Below are positions 36,253-44,291 of a stretch of 64,000 bases of DNA, one piece after another. The stretch is from CAVTWJ01 sp963849485 (GTDB lineage: Bacteria > Oederibacteriota > Muellerivitia > Muellerivitales > Muellerivitaceae), in assembly GCA_963849485.1 (NCBI GenBank), contig CAWKIF010000079.1:186001-250000 (forward strand). The letters are read 5' to 3'. Numbering within the stretch: the stretch's first letter is position 1; each line of letters opens with the position of its first letter. The translations under genes were made by a program, and so were the position numbers. The notes under the pieces are model-generated. The model ran no database searches, was not told the origin of the DNA, and saw only the letters and a program-made list of their open reading frames with translations.

Positions 36253-38249
36253 GGCAGGCTCCAACTACCCCAGCAAAGGGCCACGAGGAAGATGACTACA
36301 ATATATAGAAGATAAATGGAGGTTCGGCCCTGTTGGAGCTTCAAAAGCACCGAAATCCTGTCGCCCCAGGTCCGGATGGACGGAATAAGAATTCCGCCCA
36401 GAATGCGGTCAAAGGGAAGGGTGGCAAACCAGGATTTTCCGGGTAAAGGTCCCTTCACGTTCGGCAGGTGGATCCGGAATGGAATGGCCCACCGATAGAC
36501 CCCCGAGAGGATTTCCCCAAAAGAGGAGGCCGTGTATTGCAACCGGGGAGAAGTTGGATCGATATATCCGCAGCTCCAAGTCTCCAAAACCTGGGGCTGT
36601 TCGTTAAGGGTCTTTTTTTTCTTCAGGGCCAACCATCCGATTCCGGCTCCCAAAACGACAAACAACGATAGGTTCACCTGGGCCAGAATCCCCAAGGGAA
36701 CCAGGGTCTCGAGGGAGCTCGGGACGGTCCCCGTTTCCCAGGTTTCCATCGCCTTCCCCAACATGGAAAGAATCCGTCCGGGAAGAAAGCTCAATCCCAG
36801 GCAGGCGCCCAACAGCAGGGATAAGGAAAGGATCATGAACCCCTTCTTTTCCTGATCGTGGGGGTTTAATGAAAATCGGGGCGATCCCAGGAACAGGGTT
36901 CCAAAAGCCCTCACGAAACAAACCACGCTTAAAGCCCCAATCAGGGCCAATCCCCCGATCGCCAAAGTCCCGAGGAGGGCGTGAAATAGGGATCCACCGG
37001 CCGACAGGTGGAAAAGCCCCTGGTAGAGAATCCATTCGCCGATGAACCCGTTTAAGGGGGGAAGTCCGCAAGCCGCGCAGGAGGCAAGGACAAAAGCCAA
37101 CCCCGTGAGGGGAAAAATCGTGATCAAGCCACCCAGGTGGTCCATCCGGCGGGTGTGGCAAGCGTGCAAAACCGAACCCGAACAGTAGAAAAGCGCGGTC
37201 TTGAACAGGCTATGGTTCAGCAGGTGAAAGAGCGCCGCCATCATCCCCAACTGGAGCAAAAGCCCGTTCCCCGAGGAACGCCCGATCGAAGCGAGCCCCA
37301 AACCCATGAAGATGATCCCGATATTCTCGATACTGCTGTAGGCCAGCATGCGCTTCAAATCGCTTTCACCGACGGCCAGAAGGATTCCCAGGACACCCGA
37401 TAGGATCCCCATCCCCATCATCAGGACTCCCCACCATAGGGGGGGATGCGAAAGGTAACCCAGGACACGAATGATCCCGTAAATTCCCATATTCAACATC
37501 ACGCCCGACATGATTCCGGAGACATGGCTGGGGGCGCTGGAATGGGCCCGGGGAAGCCAAAAATGAAAAGGCATGAGCCCGGCCTTGAAACCGAATCCGA
37601 AAAGGGCCAATAAAAATAGGGCGGAGCAGCGAAAATCCACCGTCGAATCCAGCGGAAGAACCGACCAATCGAAGGTTCCCAGCAGGTTTCGCATCAAGAG
37701 AAACATCACCATGAGCGCCGCAAGCCCCAGATGGGCCGAAACCCAATAGATCCAGCCGGCTTGTCTTGCGTTTTTTTCCTTGTCCTCCACAACAATCAAA
37801 AAATAAGCGGCAACCGCCATGATTTCCCAGCCCACCAAAAAAAAGACGCTGTTGCGGGCCAGGAGGAGCAGGCCCATCCCCAAGGAAAGAAAACCGTAAA
37901 AGAACCTGAGTCTCGTCCCACTTTCCGGATTCTCTGATTGTTTCCAGTATTCCAGACCGAAGAGGGCTCCCAGCCCGGAGACGAGATAAACGGGGATCAG
38001 GAAAAAAGCCGTTAAACCGTCGAGCTCTAGGACGATGGAACCTCCCGGAACCTGCCAGGGCAGGCCGAGAGAGACCGGGATCCCCTTGGAAAACCAAACC
38101 CCCAAACCGATTGCCCCGCAGAGGGAGAAAAGGAGGGTCAGGACAGCGGAAAGATTCTGTCCGAGGTTGGATTGTCGCTTGAAGGGGAGGGCGGCGAATT
38201 CGCCGAACCCCAATCCCGCAAACGCCATGAGCACTAAAATCAAACTCAT
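36249..38249 (-). CDS. HyfB/NuoL-like antiporter subunit, first copy, Ehr complex
   Basis: 666 aa. Motifs as in the second copy: MPFHFWLPRAHSSAPSHVSG, SDLKRMLAYSSIENIGIIFM, CGLPPLNGFIGEWILY, and the C-terminal YIDPTSPRLQYTASSFGEIL. First of the seven structural genes. Only 32 nt separate its start from the upstream HTH-EIIA gene, so these regulators and the complex are likely one transcript. Confidence 0.9.
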   Translation of the reverse strand: MSLILVLMAFAGLGFGEFAALPFKRQSNLGQNLSAVLTLLFSLCGAIGLGVWFSKGIPVSLGLPWQVPGGSIVLELDGLTAFFLIPVYLVSGLGALFGLEYWKQSENPESGTRLRFFYGFLSLGMGLLLLARNSVFFLVGWEIMAVAAYFLIVVEDKEKNARQAGWIYWVSAHLGLAALMVMFLLMRNLLGTFDWSVLPLDSTVDFRCSALFLLALFGFGFKAGLMPFHFWLPRAHSSAPSHVSGIMSGVMLNMGIYGIIRVLGYLSHPPLWWGVLMMGMGILSGVLGILLAVGESDLKRMLAYSSIENIGIIFMGLGLASIGRSSGNGLLLQLGMMAALFHLLNHSLFKTALFYCSGSVLHACHTRRMDHLGGLITIFPLTGLAFVLASCAACGLPPLNGFIGEWILYQGLFHLSAGGSLFHALLGTLAIGGLALIGALSVVCFVRAFGTLFLGSPRFSLNPHDQEKKGFMILSLSLLLGACLGLSFLPGRILSMLGKAMETWETGTVPSSLETLVPLGILAQVNLSLFVVLGAGIGWLALKKKKTLNEQPQVLETWSCGYIDPTSPRLQYTASSFGEILSGVYRWAIPFRIHLPNVKGPLPGKSWFATLPFDRILGGILIPSIRTWGDRISVLLKLQQGRTSIYLLYIVVIFLVALCWGSWSLP

Positions 38250-38281
38250 AGAAATGACGATTCCTTTCCCGTCTCAAACCT

Positions 38282-38941
38282 TTATCGTTTATCCAACTGA
38301 TCCTTCAGAATCGCCAGCCGGTCCATGATTTTCACCTGGGCCGCGCGGGCCAGGACCAAATCGGAAAATTCCTTGTCCCGGAGCGCGAAGCCCAGCCTCT
38401 CCAGGAAATGCAAATGCATCCGGATGCTGGGGGAAAGAATGACGAACAGGACAGAAACCGGAGGCCGGCCAGGTTCCCCGAACGGAACCGGATTTTTTAA
38501 ATAACAAAGGGCCACCATGGGCTTCGCCACATGGAGCAAAATCGGGTGCCGGGCATGGGGTATGGCGATTCCATTTCCCAAATCAGTGGAGCCTTCTTTT
38601 TCACGGGAAAGAATCATCTGGTAAACCAGCTCCCGGTCTTCTTCCAATGGGATTTTCAGGAAATTCACGATATTTTTGAAAATACCGGGTTTATCCGTCC
38701 CCTCGATATTTTCGTAAATCCCGCCCTCTTCTAATGCCTCTTTTAAAGAAGGCAGGTCCACCCCATTTGGTATGAGGACGGGAACCCCGTTTTCGTGGGC
38801 CCAATCGATCAATTTCATGCGGTTGAAATGGTACCGGCCGTTGAAACGGGTGGTCGGAAGGTCTTTCTTCTCAATCCAGTCGAAGAGGGTGTCTTCCGTA
38901 ATTTGCAGGAATTCAGAGGCTTCTTTAACCGTCCACTGCAT
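38282..38941 (-). CDS. Excisionase-type HTH fused to PTS EIIA (PtsN-like) domain, copy B
   Basis: 219 aa. Residues 1-52 form a helix-turn-helix of the excisionase/MerR kind (MQWTVKEASEFLQITEDTLF, then DWIEKKDLP). The rest is an EIIA-Fru/Ntr domain with the phosphorylatable histidine in GIAIPHARHP and LGFALRDKEFSDLV near the end. No EIIB or EIIC domains and no sugar transporter are nearby. I infer a DNA-binding protein whose activity responds to phosphorylation by EI/HPr or by a cognate PTS-Ntr chain. Directly precedes the Ehr-like operon. Confidence 0.85.
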   Translation of the reverse strand: MQWTVKEASEFLQITEDTLFDWIEKKDLPTTRFNGRYHFNRMKLIDWAHENGVPVLIPNGVDLPSLKEALEEGGIYENIEGTDKPGIFKNIVNFLKIPLEEDRELVYQMILSREKEGSTDLGNGIAIPHARHPILLHVAKPMVALCYLKNPVPFGEPGRPPVSVLFVILSPSIRMHLHFLERLGFALRDKEFSDLVLARAAQVKIMDRLAILKDQLDKR

Positions 38942-38986
38942 GTTGATCCCCCTGTGGGCAGGCCATCAATGGATTTATGAAAGGCA

Positions 38987-39676
38987 TCATCGGTTACCTT
39001 TCGTTGCCAATTTTTCCTCGACCTGTGCGGCTTGAGCCAAAATTTCATCGCGCAGCGCCTGCTTCTGGATTGCTTCCTTGAAGGCGGGATCCCGCAAGGC
39101 AAAGGTAAGCCGCGAAAGCAGATGCAGGTGCGATTTGATGGTCGGGCAGACGAGCGTAAAGAGGGCGAACACAGGTTTTCCGTCCAGTGCCGCGAAATCG
39201 ATTGGATTCTCCAGGAAGCAAAGGGCGACCTGGGGAGTTTCCAGGTGAAGAATAACGGGGGTCCGCACGTGGGGGATCGCTATTCCATCCCCGGTCGCGG
39301 TAGTGGCCAGCTCTTCCCGGGCCAGGAAAATTCGAAGAAGGTTGTTACGGTCCGTGCCGTCCGGCAGACGCAAGCTTTCGACGACCTCACGGAGGGCGCC
39401 AGCCCTGTCCTTCCCGCCAACACGGTAAAAAATCCCACCGTTTCGGAGGGCTTCCACCAAAGTGGGTAGATGTAATTCCCTGGCTTCCTCGGTAAGGACG
39501 ATATCCTGGGCGACTTCAATGCGCCTCGCCGTGGCCCATTCGAGGATTTCCAGGCGATTGAACCGAAATTGGTCGCCTAATCGATAGGTAGGGATATGGC
39601 CGCTTTTCACCCATCGGTAGATGGTTTTCTCTGAAACATTGAGAATTTTTGTAACGTCTCTGACGGTAAGTTGCAT
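38987..39676 (-). CDS. Excisionase-type HTH fused to PTS EIIA (PtsN-like) domain, copy A
   Basis: 229 aa, paralogous to the next gene and in the same order. The HTH reads MQLTVRDVTKILNVSEKTIY, continuing RWVKSGHIPTYRLGDQFRF. The EIIA domain has GIAIPHVRTPVILHLETPQV with the conserved histidine, and LTFALRDPAFKEAI. It starts the unit that continues into the Ehr-like operon. Upstream is an AT-rich region with repeated TGTCC words that could hold its promoter and binding sites. Confidence 0.85.
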   Translation of the reverse strand: MQLTVRDVTKILNVSEKTIYRWVKSGHIPTYRLGDQFRFNRLEILEWATARRIEVAQDIVLTEEARELHLPTLVEALRNGGIFYRVGGKDRAGALREVVESLRLPDGTDRNNLLRIFLAREELATTATGDGIAIPHVRTPVILHLETPQVALCFLENPIDFAALDGKPVFALFTLVCPTIKSHLHLLSRLTFALRDPAFKEAIQKQALRDEILAQAAQVEEKLATKGNR

Positions 39677-39845
39677 TCCAGACTCCGTAAACTGAGTCTA
39701 AAATAACACAATTAAACATAATGTCCAGAGATGAGACTAATAGGTATAAATGTCCTATATGGGATATATTTGTCCTGATATATCTTTCATACGGATTGGA
39801 TTTTTCTTATTCTTATCTCGTTTCAGCACCGGATAAGATCCTGAG
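39677..39845 (-). promoter_or_regulatory. AT-rich region upstream of the HTH-EIIA/Ehr unit with repeated TGTCC words
   Basis: TGTCC occurs at 39722, 39751 and 39771, the last two inside AT-rich contexts (AAATGTCCTATATGGGATAT and TTTGTCCTGATATA). TCCTATATGGGA is a near-dyad. The region is markedly AT-rich compared with its surroundings and is the only place for a promoter of the unit. Which protein binds is unknown. Confidence 0.35.
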
Positions 39846-40706
39846 TTAAATAGTAGCTATCAGTAGTTCTTCCGAATGATTGGGCGGGCGAAGACCGTCG
39901 GTTCTGCCGGAGAAATAACACTCAGCCAAGTTAGCCGCCGATACATGCCTTACTTCCTTAAAACCGGCCTTTCGGGCCAGTTCCAACATCTCTTCCGGCG
40001 TGAAGAAACTGATAAAAGGCGTCCCGCTGGCCGCCGCCCCCTTTTGAGCCCTCTCCAACCCGGGACGGATCTCGGGGTCCGCGAGTTCCAAGGGGAGAAG
40101 AAAGGTCGTGGCGAAGGTGGACCCGGGGGCGAAAGACGCTACCTGGCGCAGCATGGCCAAGATCGCTTCCTTCGTGAGGTACATGCTGACACCGGTGGAG
40201 ACCACGACCGCCGGCCGATCGGGATCAAACCCAGATACCTTCAGCCGGTCCCACCAGGAATCTCCCGACTCGAAATCGACCGAAACGAAACTCAACCACT
40301 CAGGAACGCCGTAGCCCAGTTCAATGAGACGCTGACGCTTCCAGGCCTGGGGGCCGGGGGGATCAACCTCGAACACTTTCAGCCTCGAGGCGATTTCAGG
40401 ACGGCGCTGGGCGAAGGTATCCAACCCAGCACCGAGGATCACATATTGGCTGACTCCCTGGTTGGATTGTTCCGCCACCAGGTCCTCGATGAACCGAGCG
40501 CGGGCTAAAATGGAAGCCCGGAAAGGTTTCGTGAAGACCGGGTTCATATCCGGGCGTTGGCGCCAGCCCTCCTCGGGAGCCGCCAGTTGGAGGCCGATTT
40601 CATCCGTTAGGACATGGGGCGGCGCATCGACTTGGACATGCAGGGCCCGCCACAAGGCGACCCGAACCGCCGTGCTATCCGGCGCTACGGCATCTTTATT
40701 CCCCAT
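39846..40706 (-). CDS. Class I SAM-dependent methyltransferase, TIGR00027/LCMT-like
   Basis: 286 aa from the ATG at 40706. Family features: VAPDSTAVRVALWRALH at the N-terminus, ARARFIEDLV, the SAM site YVILGAGLDTFAQRRP, then FEVDPPGPQAWKRQRL and VVVSTGVSMYLTKEAILAML. Members resemble leucine carboxyl methyltransferase and are often found near polyketide or lipid genes; the substrate is unknown. It lies 27 nt downstream of the ketosynthase gene on the same strand. Confidence 0.88.
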   Translation of the reverse strand: MGNKDAVAPDSTAVRVALWRALHVQVDAPPHVLTDEIGLQLAAPEEGWRQRPDMNPVFTKPFRASILARARFIEDLVAEQSNQGVSQYVILGAGLDTFAQRRPEIASRLKVFEVDPPGPQAWKRQRLIELGYGVPEWLSFVSVDFESGDSWWDRLKVSGFDPDRPAVVVSTGVSMYLTKEAILAMLRQVASFAPGSTFATTFLLPLELADPEIRPGLERAQKGAAASGTPFISFFTPEEMLELARKAGFKEVRHVSAANLAECYFSGRTDGLRPPNHSEELLIATI

Positions 40707-40733
40707 TCCAAAACCTCCCCACCGAAACAATCC

Positions 40734-41909
40734 TCAAACTTTAGAAAAAATCACCGCGCCCAATTGTCCTCCAAACCCGTAAGAAAGCGAAAGAACATGG
40801 TCGACTTTTTCTTTCACCCCTTCGACCGGAACCAGTTTGATTTGGCATTCGGAGTCTTGTTTTTGAAGGCCCTGATTGGGGAGCAATTTGCCCTCAAGGA
40901 GGGCCATGATAGAAAGTATGGCCTCCACGCTTCCGGCCGCCCCGAGAAGATGACCGGTCGCCCCCTTGGTGGAGCTGACCCAGGTTTGATCCCCAAAAAC
41001 CTCCCGAATGGCCTTAGATTCCACGAGATCGTTGAACCGGGTGCCGGTTCCGTGGGCGTTGATATAACCGATGGCCTTGGGTTCCAACCCAGCCTTCGCC
41101 AGCGCTTTTCGGATGACGAGGACGATCGATTTTCCCGAAGGGTCCACTTCCAGCGGGGTGTGAGCATCCCCCGCCAGGGCCCAGCCCGATAGGCGGGCCA
41201 GGGGTTTGGTTTTTCGCTTTTTGGCCTTCGATTCCTTTTCAACGACTAGAACCCCCGCTCCCTCCCCCATTAAAAAACCGTCCCTTTCGACATCAAAGGG
41301 GCTGGGCCCCCCGTTTTTTTCACTGATCAAACCCATCTGCTGGAATCCGGCATATATAAGAGGGTGGATGGAAGATTCGGTGCTGCCCGCCAGCACTGCG
41401 TCGCATTCGCCATCCTCAATCAAGCGGGCGGCCAGAACCAGGCTTCCGATACCCGTGGAACAGGCGGAAGAAACGGATAAGGCGGGGCCTGAAAACCCGA
41501 ACTCCTGCGAAAGAAGGCCGCCGGCGGCATGGGGGAAAAAGTCGGAAAGAAAGTCCCAATCGGTGGCAGTGGGGTCCGAGGCGGCTTCCAACAGGCTCCA
41601 AAGACCGCCTTTGCTGGATGAAAAGGTCGTACCGATGCGGTCTGGGGGCACCTTGAAAAGACCCGCTAGTTTCCAAGCCTCCAAAGCCGCGACATAACCT
41701 AATTGAAGGGAACGGTCCCGCTGTAAAAGCCCGCGGGGAATCCAGACCTCAAGCGCCTGGGCCGCCCGGGGCCATTCAAAACCCTGCCATTCGGGGCTGT
41801 TCAAGGGGGTGCGGGACCATTCCCCCGCCAAGATCCGGGAAAAGCTATTAGCCGAATCCGCCCCCAGGGGCGTGACCATGCCGTAGCCCGTTACCACCAG
41901 AGGGCTCAT
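40734..41909 (-). CDS. Beta-ketoacyl-ACP synthase (FabF-like)
   Basis: 391 aa, thiolase fold, with Cys in SSACSTG, His in NAHGTGT and His in GATGHLLGAAG, the complete C-H-H triad. It condenses malonyl-ACP with acyl-ACP. The divergent N-terminal half and the absence of other fatty acid genes around suggest a specialised rather than housekeeping enzyme. It overlaps fabG by four bases (41906-41909), so the two act together. Confidence 0.88.
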   Translation of the reverse strand: MSPLVVTGYGMVTPLGADSANSFSRILAGEWSRTPLNSPEWQGFEWPRAAQALEVWIPRGLLQRDRSLQLGYVAALEAWKLAGLFKVPPDRIGTTFSSSKGGLWSLLEAASDPTATDWDFLSDFFPHAAGGLLSQEFGFSGPALSVSSACSTGIGSLVLAARLIEDGECDAVLAGSTESSIHPLIYAGFQQMGLISEKNGGPSPFDVERDGFLMGEGAGVLVVEKESKAKKRKTKPLARLSGWALAGDAHTPLEVDPSGKSIVLVIRKALAKAGLEPKAIGYINAHGTGTRFNDLVESKAIREVFGDQTWVSSTKGATGHLLGAAGSVEAILSIMALLEGKLLPNQGLQKQDSECQIKLVPVEGVKEKVDHVLSLSYGFGGQLGAVIFSKV

Positions 41910-42637
41910 AACCAGCCCGGCAGGCGGGAATCCAGGTTAAAGACCTGCCCTGAAACGTTTTGGCTTTCGGCCAGCCAAAGAACAAAAGCGCCTACCTCGT
42001 CCAAGTCCGTTCCCCGCCCCAAAAGGTGCCTGGAAAGAATGGCTTGCTCGGCTTCCGGCGACAAGCCTTCCGCCAGGCGGGTCTTGTGAAAACCAGGGTT
42101 CACCACATTCACCCTGATATTCCGGGAGCCGTATTCCCGGGCCAGGTTTCGGGCTAGCCCCACCAGCCCCGCCTTGGCGGAGGTGTAGGCGCCCTGCCCG
42201 ATATTGCCTGTGGAAGCCACGATGGAAGATATGAAAATCAATTGTCCGCCCCCCGCCTTCATCATGGGTTTGAGGAGGGCTTGGGAAAGGAGAAAAGCGC
42301 CCTTGAGATGAACATCCAGAGTTTCGTCCCACTGGGACTCTTCCAGGTTCAAAAGACGAGCGTTGATGGTGATACCGGCGTTATGGATGGCGCATTCAAT
42401 GGAGTTACGCCTCGACAGGACCCCTTCCACCCAGTTTTGCACTTCCTGGGCCTGGGTGACATCGCAACGGGTGATTTCGGTTTCGGGGCGAATGTCCCGG
42501 AGGACTTCACGGGCCTGGACGGCGGAAGGCTCATCCTGGTGATAGCAGGTCTCGACCGCCCAGCCCTTACGGGCGAAGGCTTTCGCGAGGGCCAGCCCGA
42601 TGCCCCGGGTGCCGCCGGTGATCAAAACTGTCGGCAT
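41906..42637 (-). CDS. 3-oxoacyl-ACP reductase, SDR family (FabG-like)
   Basis: 243 aa. The NAD(P) motif is TGGTRGIGLALAKAF, with NAG (AIHNAGITINARL), the catalytic Ser in FISSIVAST and YxxxK in YTSAKAG; all residues of the SDR active site are present. It reduces the 3-ketoacyl product of the neighbouring ketosynthase. The gene starts the unit fabG-ketosynthase-methyltransferase. No acyl carrier protein is visible nearby. Confidence 0.9.
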   Translation of the reverse strand: MPTVLITGGTRGIGLALAKAFARKGWAVETCYHQDEPSAVQAREVLRDIRPETEITRCDVTQAQEVQNWVEGVLSRRNSIECAIHNAGITINARLLNLEESQWDETLDVHLKGAFLLSQALLKPMMKAGGGQLIFISSIVASTGNIGQGAYTSAKAGLVGLARNLAREYGSRNIRVNVVNPGFHKTRLAEGLSPEAEQAILSRHLLGRGTDLDEVGAFVLWLAESQNVSGQVFNLDSRLPGWL

Positions 42638-42686
42638 GAATTCCCCGCTCCCCTAAAACAAACTTAGAACATCAAAGTCTTAACCC

Positions 42687-42793
42687 ACCGCCAAGACGCC
42701 AAGGCGTCAAGAAAGGCAAAACAGATCGAGATTTTTATATTTTTTCAGGTTTCCAAATCATTGTTGTTCTTGGCGCCTTGGCGTCTTGGCGGT
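42687..42793. repeat. Inverted-repeat element, ACCGCCAAGACGCCAAG type (copy 2)
   Basis: A perfect 17-bp inverted pair: ACCGCCAAGACGCCAAG (42687-42703) and CTTGGCGTCTTGGCGGT (42777-42793), around an AT-rich middle. Closely related to the element at 29613-29728. Confidence 0.7.
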
Positions 42794-42802
42794 AAAAAGG
42801 GT

Positions 42803-43156
42803 TCAATCCGCCGGGCCCACGACACTTGAGATCCAAGAGAAGAGGGCCAGCCCGCCCACCAACAAAAGGAGGAGTGTAAAAAGCATCGGCAGGACGACCC
42901 AGAATAAGAACCCGATGGTCAGCGCCCTTTTGCCGACCTTTCGAGCTTCCTTGGATTCGAGGTCATAAAACAAAATCCCGATCAAGATGCCGGCCATGGG
43001 GATAAACAAGGAAAACAGATACCAGCCCCAGCGGAAACCCCAAATGGGATGGACTTCTTGAGTCGAATCGGCCCCGGCGCTCACGGGAGCGGGAAGGGGT
43101 TGGGGTTTTTGGAGTACCTCTTTGGCGGTCAGAATCTTTCGCGGACGGGGCGTCAT
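42803..43156 (-). CDS. Small membrane protein with proline-rich N-terminus
   Basis: 117 aa. A basic, Pro-rich start (MTPRPRKILTAKEVLQKPQP) is followed by two to three membrane segments (YLFSLFIPMAGILIGILFY; LTIGFLFWVVLPMLFTLLLL). The ATG at 43156 overlaps the TAA of the Yip1-like gene (TAATG), so the two are coupled. Function unknown; similar small proteins accompany Yip1 domains. Confidence 0.72.
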   Translation of the reverse strand: MTPRPRKILTAKEVLQKPQPLPAPVSAGADSTQEVHPIWGFRWGWYLFSLFIPMAGILIGILFYDLESKEARKVGKRALTIGFLFWVVLPMLFTLLLLLVGGLALFSWISSVVGPAD

Positions 43157-43680
43157 TAAAACACCTTGAAGAGAAGGGCTAAGACCAACCCCAAGACCCC
43201 GAACATCGACACCGGGAGGAGGACATAAACATAAGCCGATACTTTGGAACAACTGAGCATTTCGCTGGAACCGACCACTTGAAAGAAAAAAACCGCCAAG
43301 GCGGCCCACTTCCCCACCAGGAAGGCCAGGGCCATCGCCGCCAATCCGCCGCAGGAATAAAAGACCAGCTTTTGCAAGTCCAGGAACGGAAGTTCCGCCC
43401 CCAAAAGCGAGGCCGTCAACTGGATGAAGCCCGCCCACAAAAAACCGCTTAAAAGCACCCCGAAGGGAAGGGCGATCAAGAGGGCCACCGTGACGAAGGC
43501 CACGATGGAGAGGGTTCCCCCCGACAGGGCCTCCTGCAGTCCCAGTTCCACTGCGACCAAAATGGCCGTGAGCGCGGCGAAATTGGAGGCCGGTTGGGAG
43601 TCGGTTTCCAGGGCCGCCGCCGAGTAAAACTCGCCGGGCCGGGTCCAAAGCATCAAGAGTTTTCGGAAATAGTTCTTCAT
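43156..43680 (-). CDS. Yip1-domain-like membrane protein
   Basis: 174 aa with about five membrane segments. It starts MKNYFRKLLMLWTRPGEFYS, the N-terminal motif of bacterial Yip1-domain proteins (a short amphipathic segment with RPGEFY), and later KLVFYSCGGLAAMALAFLVG. Role in bacteria not established. Coupled to the downstream small membrane protein. Confidence 0.78.
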   Translation of the reverse strand: MKNYFRKLLMLWTRPGEFYSAAALETDSQPASNFAALTAILVAVELGLQEALSGGTLSIVAFVTVALLIALPFGVLLSGFLWAGFIQLTASLLGAELPFLDLQKLVFYSCGGLAAMALAFLVGKWAALAVFFFQVVGSSEMLSCSKVSAYVYVLLPVSMFGVLGLVLALLFKVF

Positions 43681-43732
43681 AAGAAGCCCAAGTTTAGCAC
43701 AAAGATGTTCCCGTCAAGAGCCGGGTCAGGGC

Positions 43733-43770
43733 AAAAAAAAGCGCCCTCCCCCGCGAGGGAGAGGGCGCTT
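43733..43770 (-). terminator. Intrinsic terminator
   Basis: On the minus strand AGCGCCCTC...GAGGGCGCT forms a strong GC-rich hairpin followed by a run of eight T, directly downstream of the acidic-protein gene (ends 43785). Confidence 0.88.
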
Positions 43771-43784
43771 TCAACCATGCGTTA

Positions 43785-44195
43785 TTAATCGCCGAGGCGT
43801 TCGATCGCCTCGTCCCAGGCGTCGTCCAGGTCATCCACATCCCCCTCGTTGATGACTTCCACGAGAAGTTTGCGCAGGCGGGGCGCCAAGGCCTCATCCA
43901 TGTCGTTTTCCTGGAGAATTTCTTTCACTTCATCCAGGGTCAGGTTTTCGAGGAAATCCTCGGCTTCGGCTTGGAAAAGTTTCTTGCGGTCCGAGTCGGA
44001 GGCTTTAGTAGGAGAATCCTCGTCATCCTCCTCGTCGTCATCGTCATCCTCTTCATCTTCTTCGGCTTCGTCGAGGCCGATGGTCTCCTCTTCGTCCTCG
44101 TCCTCATCTTCCTCATCATCCTCCAGCTCATCCTCTTCTTCGACGGAATCTTCGTCGTCATTTAACTCGTCATCATGGCGGCGTTTGGGTGACAC
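43785..44195 (-). CDS. Extremely acidic hypothetical protein
   Basis: 136 aa. After MSPKRRHDDELN, residues 10-62 are almost only Asp and Glu (for example EDEDEDEEETIGLDEAEEDE), encoded by GAN triplets. The C-terminal half (residues 68-136) is a normal helical domain (LFQAEAEDFLENLTLDEVKE, ILQENDMDEALAPRLRKLLV). The pattern recalls acidic tails of DNA-mimic or histone-binding-type proteins and RNA polymerase delta, but no family is recognised. It has its own terminator. Confidence 0.8.
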   Translation of the reverse strand: MSPKRRHDDELNDDEDSVEEEDELEDDEEDEDEDEEETIGLDEAEEDEEDDDDDEEDDEDSPTKASDSDRKKLFQAEAEDFLENLTLDEVKEILQENDMDEALAPRLRKLLVEVINEGDVDDLDDAWDEAIERLGD

Positions 44196-44291
44196 AGCTT
44201 CCCTCCTTGAATTTAAAGGTGGCCCCAGGCAGATGCCGGGGTTGGATGGGCCTCATGGTTACCTGTGGAGGTACCCGCTGTCAACAGAAAC

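Noticed and set aside
28791..38249. A hydrogen-evolving hydrogenase-4/formate hydrogenlyase operon
   Set aside because: Both nickel-binding cysteine motifs of the large subunit are missing and no formate dehydrogenase or hyp gene is present in the window.
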